A DNA stretch of 12,459 nucleotides from JBEVNX01 sp040507895 (GTDB lineage Bacteria; Desulfobacterota; Binatia; JACPRU01), in the NCBI GenBank assembly GCA_040507895.1, contig JBEVNX010000055.1, positions 1 to 12,459 on the forward strand. The letters are read 5' to 3'. Below, in pieces: positions 6,949 to 12,459 of this stretch (its first letter is position 1; every line of letters begins with the position of its first letter). The position numbers and the translations under genes are program-made. Under the pieces are notes generated by a model, which did not search any database, was not told the DNA's origin, and saw only the letters and a list, made by a program, of their open reading frames with translations.

Positions 6949-7446
6949 ATGGAGCAAGATACGAGCGCCGGCCGCGTTCTCGCGGAGCTCGCGCGGGTCG
7001 GTTTGCCCTACGAATGGATTCCGATCGATCCCGAATACGCGGACACGGCGTCGTTCTGTGAGAGGTACAACTATCCTCTCGACCACTCTGCCAATACGAT
7101 CATCGTCGCCTCGAGGAAGGAGCCGAAGCAGTTTGCCGCTTGCGCGGTACGCGCCGACATGCGGCTCGACGTAAACCACGCGGTGCGGCAGTTGCTCGGG
7201 GTTTCGCGCCTCTCGTTCGCCGACCCCGAAGAGACGAGGCGCCTCACGGGCATGGCGATCGGCGGCGTCACCGCGCTCGCCCTCCCGAAGGGTCTGCCGC
7301 TTTACGTCGACGAGCGGTTGATGGAGCTCGACTACGTGATTCTCGGCGGCGGTGACCGTTCTGCCAAGGTCAAGATATCTCCCGAGCTTTTTCGTGCCTT
7401 ACCCGACGGGCAGATCGTCGCGGGCCTCGCTAAAGCGAGCTCCTGA
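6949..7446 (+). CDS. YbaK/EbsC-type aminoacyl-tRNA deacylase domain protein
   Basis: A 165-residue stand-alone editing-domain protein. The YbaK/ProX fold is recognisable from NTIIVASRKEPKQFAACAVR (49-68), MRLDVNHAVRQLLGVSRLSF (71-90), EETRRLTGMAIGGVTALALP (94-113), GLPLYVDERLMELDYVILGG (115-134) and a C-terminal KISPELFRALPDG. Family members hydrolyse mischarged aminoacyl-tRNAs such as Cys- or Ala-tRNAPro in trans. The usual GG-x-SP-hydrophobic-G stretch appears here as IGGVTALALP, as in a subgroup whose substrate is less certain. The N-terminal 45 residues hold an acidic IPIDPEYADTASFC region. ATG 6949 is the first start in the frame, and no strong Shine-Dalgarno is seen. It lies 48 bp after the broken small gene and 145 bp before the carboxylase gene. 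A functional link to either is not evident. Confidence 0.85.
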   Translation: MEQDTSAGRVLAELARVGLPYEWIPIDPEYADTASFCERYNYPLDHSANTIIVASRKEPKQFAACAVRADMRLDVNHAVRQLLGVSRLSFADPEETRRLTGMAIGGVTALALPKGLPLYVDERLMELDYVILGGGDRSAKVKISPELFRALPDGQIVAGLAKASS

Positions 7447-7591
7447 GAAGGTCCCCGTGGACTCTGCATTCGCGAATCGCGATCAGGCCGCCAAGCCATA
7501 GAGCGGGAAGCAATCACCATCTACCCACCCCGCGAGACGCGTCGCGGCCTTTGCGGACGAGCTAGCTGGACAATGATCCCTCGATCATTCA
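7447..7591. promoter_or_regulatory. Upstream region of the acyl-CoA carboxylase gene with inverted repeats
   Basis: This 145-bp gap contains three short symmetric elements: a 10-bp palindrome ATTCGCGAAT at 7468-7477; a CGCGA/TCGCG stem with a 6-nt loop at 7531-7546; and AATGATC-CCTC-GATCATT at 7572-7589. None is followed by a T-run. I read it as the likely control region of the carboxylase gene. No clear promoter boxes are visible. Confidence 0.4.
7572..7589. promoter_or_regulatory. Perfect 7-bp inverted repeat next to the carboxylase start
   Basis: AATGATC and GATCATT are separated by CCTC, forming an 18-bp symmetric element ending 2 nt before the GTG at 7592. Flanking GGACA and TGTCC extend the symmetry imperfectly. 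This would suit a dimeric repressor operator or an mRNA hairpin that sequesters the start. It is relatively AT-rich for its surroundings. No regulator for it is identified. Confidence 0.4.
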
Positions 7592-10500
7592 GTGTCCCGT
7601 CGGCGGACAATCGCATTGCTGAAACGTGTGTTGATAAGCAATCGCGGTGAGATCGCGATACGCGTTGCCAAGGCGGCCTCCGCGCTCGGCGTGGAATCTG
7701 TTGGGGTGTACGCGCCGGTCGACGCTCTCTCGCTGCATACCCGGTTCACCACCGAAGCGCGTGAGATTGCGGGGCGAGGAAACAGTGCGAGAGACTCCGT
7801 CGGGGCGTACCTCGATGCCGGCTTGATCGTCGCCACCGCGAAAGCGAGCGGCTGCGATTCGATCCACCCGGGTTACGGATTCCTCGCCGAGAACCCTGGA
7901 TTCGCCGAGCTGTGCGCGGCGGAGGGCCTCGTCTTCGTCGGTCCGCCGCCCGCGGTACTGGCCCTCTTCGGCGACAAGATCCGGGCCCGTTCGCTTGCGA
8001 GGTCGCTCGGCATCCCGATCGTGCCTGGAAGCACCGATTCCCTGAGGTCTGCGGACGAAGCGCTGGACGTGGCGCGAGCGCTCGGCTACCCCCTCATGCT
8101 CAAGGCGTCGGCAGGCGGCGGCGGGCGCGGAATGCGCGTCGTCGAGAGCGCGGAGGCGATGGCCGAGGCTTTCGTCCGCTGCCAGAGCGAGGCACAAGCC
8201 GCCTTCGGCGACAGCTCGGTTTTCGTGGAAAAGCTCATTCCTCGGCCGCGGCACATCGAGGTGCAGATCCTCGCCGACTCGCGCGGCAACCTTGTCCACC
8301 TCTACGAGCGGGACTGCTCGGTGCAGCTCCGACACCAGAAGGTGGTGGAGGTGGCGCCCGCGCGGGGTCTCGACGAGGCGCTGCGAGAGAGGATCCTGGC
8401 GGAGGCGATCAAGCTGGCGGCCGCGGCGAAGTACGTCAACGCGGGGACCGTGGAGTTCCTGGTTTCTCCGGAGATCGGCGAGCATTTCTTCATCGAGTGC
8501 AATCCGCGCATCCAGGTGGAGCACACGGTGACCGAGCAGGTGACTGGAGTCGACCTCGTCGAGGCGCAGTTCCACATCGCTTCCGGCGTGTCACTCGCCG
8601 CGCTCGGCCTGGGCGATCAGCGCGCGGTCCGCGCGCCCCGGGGCTTTGCCGTCGAGGCGCGCGTCGTCGCCCGAGGAGCCGGCACGATCAGCGCGTACAA
8701 GGAGCCCTCGGGGCCCGGCGTCAGGGTCGACGCCTGCGGCTATCTCGGCTACGCGCCGCCGTCGCAGTTCGACCCATTGCTCGCCAAGGTCATCGGCTCG
8801 TCGAGCTCCGCGACGTCGCTTGCTTCCGCCGTCGATCGGACGCTCCGCGCTCTCGACGAGTTCCACATCGCGGGCCTGCCTACGAATCTGCCAGAGCTTC
8901 GCGCCATCCTCTCGCACCCGGACGTTCGGGCCGGCGATGCGAGGACGTCGTTGCTGGAGGAACTGCCCGAGATTCTCCGCGCCGCGGCCTCTTCGGCCGG
9001 GACGAACGGCAGTGCCCCATTGGCTCTGCTGCAAGCGCAAGCTACGACCCTCCGCGTCGACCGGCGGGATGGGGCCGCTACGTCGGGCGCCGCGCGAGGC
9101 TCTCCCCGGGCGGGCCTCGAGGCCGGCCCCCGCGAGCGAGGTGTCGAGTGCCCGATGGCGGGCGCCGTCGTCGAGCTTCGCGTTTGTGAGGGTGACACCC
9201 TCGCTGCCGGCGACACGGTGCTGATCATCAGCACGATGAAGATGGAAACCCTCGTCACGGCACCCTGTTCGGGGAGGGTCACCGCCGTGCAGCCGTTACG
9301 CGCCGGTGACGCGGTTGCGGCCGGACAGGTCGTGGCGGTGGTCGAGCCGGTCGACGGCGTCGCCGAGCGCCGCGTCTCCTCGGGATCCCAGGCTGGAGAC
9401 GACAGCTGGCAGAGCGTTCTGGAAGAAGTGCGCACGCTGGAACGCTTCGCTCATGCGAGGCTGGCGCCGGGCTCGACCGATCCCGGAGTGGTCCGGCAGC
9501 GCAGCCGCGGTAAGCTCACATGCAGGGAGCGGATCGCGCTGTTGCTCGACGAAGGCTCGTTCCGGGAAGTCGGGAGCGTGGCGGGCTTCGCCGCCTACGA
9601 CGATCAGGGGAGCGTCACCGCGTTCACGCCCGCCAACCACGTCGGAGGCTGGGGCAAGATCGACGGCCGCACGGCCGTGGTGTGCGCCGATGACTTCACG
9701 TCGCGCGGCGGCCACGCGGACGGCGCGATCGCGGCGAAGAGCAGCCATCTCGACCGCCTCTCGCTGGAGCTTCGCGCTCCGTGCGTGAGGATGCTGGACG
9801 GCTCGTCGGGCGGCGGCAGCGTGGCGGCGATGGTGCCCCAGCAAAGGAGGGAAGGAGAGAGCCGCGCCAAGGAGAGCCGGGACGCGATCGAGCCTGGCCG
9901 GCCGCGTGTGGCAGGCACGGGCGGATCGTTCCTACCGCCACACCTCGGAAGCTCCTTCTACGCGGAGCAGCTCGCCACCGTGCCGGTGGTCAATTTGTTG
10001 CTCGGGAGCGTTGTCGGCATCGGCGCGGCCAAAGCAGTGCTCGGCCACTTCTCGGTGATGGTGCGCGACATTGCGCAGCTCTTCGTCGCCGGGCCGCCGG
10101 TCGTGCAGCACGCGATGGGGTACGACATCACCAAGGAAGAGCTCGGAGGGTGGCACATCCACTGTCGCAACGGCTCGGTCGACAACCTCGCGGAGACGGA
10201 AGAGGAAGCAGTGGAGATGACCAAGCGGTTCCTGTCGTATCTGCCGTCGAGCGTTTACGAGCCGCCCCCGATCTTGCCGCCTGACCCGGGCGACACGCCG
10301 GACCGTCGCGAGGAAGAGCTGTTCACGCTCATACCTCGCAAGCGCATGACCACCTTCGACATGCGCAGAGCGATCCGCTTGCTGGCGGACGCCGACTCGT
10401 TCTTAGAGATCGGTCCGTTGTGGGGCACGGATCAGATCACCGGCTTTGTGAGATTCGACGGCTACACGCTCGGCGTCATTGCTTCGGACAGTAGACACGC

Positions 10501-11065
10501 AAACGGCGGCGCCCTCACCGCGGACGGCTGCAGCAAGCTCACGCGGCATTTGGATTTGTGCGATCTGTTTCACGTACCGATCCTGAACCTCGTGGACAAC
10601 CCCGGCTTTGCCGTGGGGCTCGAGCACGAGCTCTCCGGAACGATCCGCCGCGGGGGCGAGTGGATGATCGCCTTCGCCCAGGTGCGCGTGCCGATCTTCA
10701 CCGTGCTCATGCGCCGTAGCTTCGGCGTGGCCGGGAACAACTACGCCACGCCGCAAGACCGCCCCTCGGTGCGTGTGACGTGGCCGGCGGCGGACGTGGG
10801 CGGCATTCCTCCCGAAGGTGGCATCGAGGCCGCCTACAAGCGGCAGCTCGCGGAGGCGGAGAACCCCGAGGCGCTGCGGGCCGAGCTCATGGCACGCATC
10901 GAAAGTGCCCGCGGACCCGTTGGGCCCCTGTCCAAGTTCCAGATCGAGGAGATGATCGACCCGAGAGACACGCGGCCGATGGTCTGCGAGTGGGTGCGGA
11001 CGGCATACCAAGTGGTCTCGCAGCCGGCCCGACTCGTGCCCCGGCCGCTGCAATTTAGGCCTTAG
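7592..11065 (+). CDS. Single-chain multidomain acyl-CoA carboxylase (biotin carboxylase, BCCP and carboxyltransferase fused)
   Basis: A 1157-residue chain with all parts of a biotin-dependent carboxylase. Biotin carboxylase spans about 10-460: LISNRGEIAIR, HPGYGFLAENP, ATP-grasp loop SAGGGGRGM (from 173; K171 before it), HQK (K250), ECNPRIQVEHTVTE (E302, N304, R306) and VEAR (R357). The biotinyl domain is about 519-590, with biotin acceptor K550 in STMKMET. The carboxyltransferase runs from about 630 to the end: RGKLTCRERIALLLDEGSF, GSVVGIGAAKAVLGHFSVMV (about 804-823) and NPGFAVGLEHE (from 1003). Bicarbonate and ATP carboxylate biotin, which then carboxylates an acyl-CoA. The order and size match the single-chain long-chain acyl-CoA carboxylase type known from Mycobacterium avium paratuberculosis. 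Substrate length is not readable. The start is GTG 7592 or TTG 7616; the latter has a weak GGCGGA ahead and begins at the family N-terminus. Stop is TAG 11063-11065. Confidence 0.93.
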   Translation: MSRRRTIALLKRVLISNRGEIAIRVAKAASALGVESVGVYAPVDALSLHTRFTTEAREIAGRGNSARDSVGAYLDAGLIVATAKASGCDSIHPGYGFLAENPGFAELCAAEGLVFVGPPPAVLALFGDKIRARSLARSLGIPIVPGSTDSLRSADEALDVARALGYPLMLKASAGGGGRGMRVVESAEAMAEAFVRCQSEAQAAFGDSSVFVEKLIPRPRHIEVQILADSRGNLVHLYERDCSVQLRHQKVVEVAPARGLDEALRERILAEAIKLAAAAKYVNAGTVEFLVSPEIGEHFFIECNPRIQVEHTVTEQVTGVDLVEAQFHIASGVSLAALGLGDQRAVRAPRGFAVEARVVARGAGTISAYKEPSGPGVRVDACGYLGYAPPSQFDPLLAKVIGSSSSATSLASAVDRTLRALDEFHIAGLPTNLPELRAILSHPDVRAGDARTSLLEELPEILRAAASSAGTNGSAPLALLQAQATTLRVDRRDGAATSGAARGSPRAGLEAGPRERGVECPMAGAVVELRVCEGDTLAAGDTVLIISTMKMETLVTAPCSGRVTAVQPLRAGDAVAAGQVVAVVEPVDGVAERRVSSGSQAGDDSWQSVLEEVRTLERFAHARLAPGSTDPGVVRQRSRGKLTCRERIALLLDEGSFREVGSVAGFAAYDDQGSVTAFTPANHVGGWGKIDGRTAVVCADDFTSRGGHADGAIAAKSSHLDRLSLELRAPCVRMLDGSSGGGSVAAMVPQQRREGESRAKESRDAIEPGRPRVAGTGGSFLPPHLGSSFYAEQLATVPVVNLLLGSVVGIGAAKAVLGHFSVMVRDIAQLFVAGPPVVQHAMGYDITKEELGGWHIHCRNGSVDNLAETEEEAVEMTKRFLSYLPSSVYEPPPILPPDPGDTPDRREEELFTLIPRKRMTTFDMRRAIRLLADADSFLEIGPLWGTDQITGFVRFDGYTLGVIASDSRHANGGALTADGCSKLTRHLDLCDLFHVPILNLVDNPGFAVGLEHELSGTIRRGGEWMIAFAQVRVPIFTVLMRRSFGVAGNNYATPQDRPSVRVTWPAADVGGIPPEGGIEAAYKRQLAEAENPEALRAELMARIESARGPVGPLSKFQIEEMIDPRDTRPMVCEWVRTAYQVVSQPARLVPRPLQFRP

Positions 11066-11225
11066 AGCCAATTCGCCCGGCGGTAGAGCGCAAGCTCTCG
11101 GAGCGGGGCAGGTCCAGGAGTCAATCGCGCGGCCGCTCGGCCGATAGTCCGGGCTCGCCGGTCGCGGGGCTCCTCCAAATACCGCAGCCCGTACCCGCGA
11201 CCGGGAGCCAGACGAGGCGTGAGCC
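11066..11225. other. Convergent gap between carboxylase and secreted-protein genes
   Basis: This 160-bp gap lies between converging genes and should hold terminators. A small hairpin AGAGC-GCAA-GCTCT with a stable GNRA-type tetraloop sits at 11085-11098, 20 nt past the carboxylase stop, but no T-run follows on the plus strand. No gene is supported here. Confidence 0.3.
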
Positions 11226-11705
11226 TCAGAGCGCCGACACTGCGAAGAACTTCCCGGGGCTCTCGCCCTGTGGATCGACCGATCCGGTCAGCAGGACGAT
11301 CGGTGCGAAGCACTCCTCGGGCAACGACACGGTATCAATGAGCCTCGCGTCACCGCTTTCCGGAAAGGGCACGGTTTGCGTGCGCGCGCCCTCCGAGGCC
11401 ACGCCGGCGGAGTCGTGGCAGACGATGCGGGCTAGGAGGTCGGGTGATGGGTTGAAGCCGAGGTCAGGGATAATCAGGCCTTCGGTCCTGATGAAGATCC
11501 TGGCATCACCATTCCCGAGTCGAAGCAGCGAGACGTTGCCTCGATCGATCGTCCACGTCACCACGGATGACGGGAATCCGGCGATCACTTGGTTCGCCAC
11601 GTTCCCCTCCAGTGAGGATGAGAAGGGTTGGGTCGCCTGCACGGCGGGCGGTGTCGCGATCCCGAGGAGGAACGTGACGCCTACGAGGGAAAGAACCGAC
11701 TTCAT
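11226..11705 (-). CDS. Secreted protein of unknown function
   Basis: A 159-residue protein with a strong signal peptide (MKSVLSLVGVTFLLGIATPP, cleavage near AVQA-T at residue 24). The mature part is predicted beta-rich with short blocks: VVTWTIDRGNVSLLRLGNGD, an IRTEGLIIPDLGFNPSP stretch, LLARIVC (C96), an arm ending TVPFPESGDARLIDTVSLPE, then C132 in the ECFAPIVLLTG block and a GKFFAVS end. The two cysteines may pair. I recognise the general pattern (G-W-I-RG strand, GLI-P, NP-P, C, ARI-LP-C-APIV) from uncharacterised secreted bacterial proteins, but know no function. ATG 11705 was chosen over the longer frame from 11780 because AAAGGAGA lies about 8 nt upstream and the signal peptide starts there. 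It diverges from the LysR gene, which commonly controls such a neighbour. Confidence 0.82.
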   Translation of the reverse strand: MKSVLSLVGVTFLLGIATPPAVQATQPFSSSLEGNVANQVIAGFPSSVVTWTIDRGNVSLLRLGNGDARIFIRTEGLIIPDLGFNPSPDLLARIVCHDSAGVASEGARTQTVPFPESGDARLIDTVSLPEECFAPIVLLTGSVDPQGESPGKFFAVSAL

Positions 11706-11727
11706 GACTGCTGTCTCCTTTCTTCGA

Positions 11728-11743
11728 GCCGGCTCCTGCCGGC
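11728..11743. repeat. GCCGGC-TCCT-GCCGGC repeat
   Basis: Two copies of the self-complementary hexamer GCCGGC are separated by TCCT, so the unit is both a direct and an inverted repeat. It lies about 23 nt upstream of the secreted-protein start, in what would be its 5' untranslated region, and could fold as a hairpin close to the ribosome-binding site. Significance is uncertain in GC-rich DNA. Confidence 0.3.
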
Positions 11744-11809
11744 CAAAGGGGGTTATCCGGTCGCCCGCATCTGTTCGCAATATACGGATTTGCTAAAAGA
11801 CTGTTCGGC

Positions 11810-11820
11810 TGTACCGTACA
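11810..11820. promoter_or_regulatory. Palindrome TGTACCGTACA upstream of lysR
   Basis: A perfect 5-bp inverted repeat with one central base, ending 29 nt before the LysR start. LysR-family proteins bind interrupted dyads of the T-N11-A type. This site is of about that size (T-N9-A) but shorter, so it is a candidate autoregulatory operator or a site for another regulator. Confidence 0.35.
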
Positions 11821-11849
11821 AAGCTGGCACGCCGAGGGAGATCTTCGTG

Positions 11850-12459
11850 ATGGATCGAATGACGGCCATGGCGGTCTTCGTGCAGGTGGTGGAAACGGCG
11901 AGCTTCTCGGAAGCGGCGCGGCGCATCGGCCTCTCCAAATCAACGGTGAGTGCCCACGTAGCCCAGCTCGAGGAGCGTCTCGGCGCCCAGCTGCTGCACC
12001 GCACCACGCGCCGTCTCGCGCTGACCGAGGTCGGCCGAACCTTCTACGAAAGGAGCGCCAAAATCGTGCACGAGATTGAGGAAGCGGAGCTCGAGGCTCG
12101 CCGCTCGCACGCGACGCCGCGGGGAATCCTCAAGGTGAATGCCCCCGTCACCTTCGGGCACCTCCAGCTGGCGCCGGCGATCGCGGAGTTCCTCAGCCGC
12201 TATCCCGAGGTCCGCGTTGACATGAGGCTGGACGACCGCGTCGTGAACCCGGTCGAGGGTGGATTCGACGTCACCGTCCGCGTGACGCCACCGCTTGCCG
12301 ATTCGAGCCTGATCGCTCGACGGCTCGCACGGAACCGGCTGGTGGTGTGCGGCGCGCCCGAGTACCTCGCGCGACGCGGCGTGCCGCAGCGGCCCGCGGA
12401 TCTGGCGCACCACGACTGCCTCATCTACACCCACCTTTTGTCAGACGCGTGGCGCTTTG
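11850..12459 (+). CDS. LysR-family transcriptional regulator, CrgA-like (3' end outside window)
   Basis: The frame from ATG 11850 runs open for 203 codons to the right edge, so the gene is incomplete. It begins MDRMTAMAVFVQVVETASFS, followed by the winged helix-turn-helix recognition region AARRIGLSKSTVSAHVAQLE and LGAQLLHRTTRRLALTEVGR, all typical of LysR. A linker helix with EAELEARR leads to the substrate-binding domain: GILKVNAPVTFGHLQLAPAI, FLSRYPEVRVDMRLDD and DVTVRVTPPLADSSLIAR. It then runs through the CGAPEYLARRGVP and HHDCLIYTHLL segments, which match the CrgA-type subgroup. GGGAG lies about 9 nt before the start, and a GTG at 11847 is directly adjacent. Such regulators usually control themselves and a divergent gene, here the secreted protein. 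The effector is unknown. About 90-100 C-terminal residues are expected beyond the edge. Confidence 0.93.
   Translation, partial: MDRMTAMAVFVQVVETASFSEAARRIGLSKSTVSAHVAQLEERLGAQLLHRTTRRLALTEVGRTFYERSAKIVHEIEEAELEARRSHATPRGILKVNAPVTFGHLQLAPAIAEFLSRYPEVRVDMRLDDRVVNPVEGGFDVTVRVTPPLADSSLIARRLARNRLVVCGAPEYLARRGVPQRPADLAHHDCLIYTHLLSDAWRF

Larger units (their letters stand above)
11706..11849. promoter_or_regulatory. Divergent promoter region of LysR regulator and secreted-protein gene
   Basis: This 144-bp region separates a LysR gene from the divergent gene, the classical arrangement for LysR autoregulation and target control. An AT-rich island at about 11779-11799 (AATATACGGATTTGCTAAAA) stands out from the GC-rich surroundings and is where promoter boxes are expected. 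I cannot assign exact -35/-10 pairs. Repeats at 11728-11743 and 11810-11820 are listed separately. Confidence 0.5.

Noticed and set aside
6283..7179. Minus-strand 298-codon open frame across the SnoaL-like, small secreted and YbaK-type genes
   Set aside because: It spans three plus-strand genes, has Arg/Pro/Ser-rich runs, and shows no motif or ribosome-binding site.
7589..8575. Minus-strand 328-codon open frame antisense to biotin carboxylase
   Set aside because: No start context and His/Arg/Asp/Leu-rich antisense composition; a GC-bias artefact.
7912..9189. Plus-strand 425-codon open frame inside the carboxylase gene
   Set aside because: It is the +1 shadow of the biotin carboxylase coding sequence. 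The true frame has all ATP-grasp motifs.
11085..11098. Hairpin AGAGC-GCAA-GCTCT after the carboxylase gene as an intrinsic terminator
   Set aside because: Stem of only five pairs and no T-run; at most a weak structure.
1..12459. CRISPR arrays, tRNA or rRNA genes, transposases, phage genes or toxin-antitoxin pairs
   Set aside because: I looked for regularly spaced repeats, cloverleaf-type sequences, and transposase or integrase motifs and saw none.

Overview
The window is GC-rich, roughly two-thirds G+C by eye. Its genes strongly prefer G or C at third codon positions, which is why long spurious open frames lie antisense to or inside the real genes. The gene types (LysR regulator, DUF5329-like secreted protein, endonuclease/exonuclease/phosphatase lipoprotein, luciferase-like oxidoreductase, fused acyl-CoA carboxylase) suggest a GC-rich Gram-negative soil or aquatic bacterium of proteobacterial, myxobacterial or Binatota-like type. 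No marker gene is present, so the lineage is an inference. There are no rRNA, tRNA, CRISPR, insertion-sequence or phage signals.

Layout: (1) 1-244 has no gene I can support. (2) 245-2588, minus strand, is a probable three-gene operon transcribed leftward: a zinc-free quinone-oxidoreductase-type MDR dehydrogenase, an EEP-family lipoprotein and a DUF5329-like secreted protein, with gaps of 48 and 40 bp. (3) 2801-3649, plus, is a secreted SGNH/GDSL esterase diverging from that operon. Its 3' end overlaps the convergent SDR gene by 112 bp. (4) 3538-4407 (minus, SDR dehydrogenase) and 4590-5702 (plus, luciferase-like flavin oxidoreductase) diverge from a 182-bp intergenic region. (5) 5703-6041 holds an apparent N-terminal remnant of a minus-strand gene and otherwise nothing clear. 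(6) 6042-7446, plus, carries a SnoaL-like protein, a small secreted Ala-rich protein broken by a frameshift, and a YbaK/ProX-type aminoacyl-tRNA deacylase. (7) 7592-11065 is the centrepiece: one 1157-residue chain containing biotin carboxylase, biotinyl and carboxyltransferase domains, of the single-chain acyl-CoA carboxylase type. (8) 11226-11705 (minus, secreted protein of unknown function) and 11850 to the right edge (plus, LysR regulator, truncated by the window) diverge from a 144-bp region containing a perfect 11-bp palindrome.

How the genes could work together: a biotin-dependent acyl-CoA carboxylase, an MDR reductase, an SDR, a luciferase-like monooxygenase and a SnoaL-fold protein would fit oxidation and activation of an organic acid, lipid or terpenoid-like substrate. 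Several promoters and both strands are used, so this is a loose neighbourhood rather than one operon, and no substrate can be named. I see no clear new defence or mobile system. The most notable items are the fused carboxylase with its unusual motif residues and linker, the broken small genes, and the LysR/secreted-protein pair.
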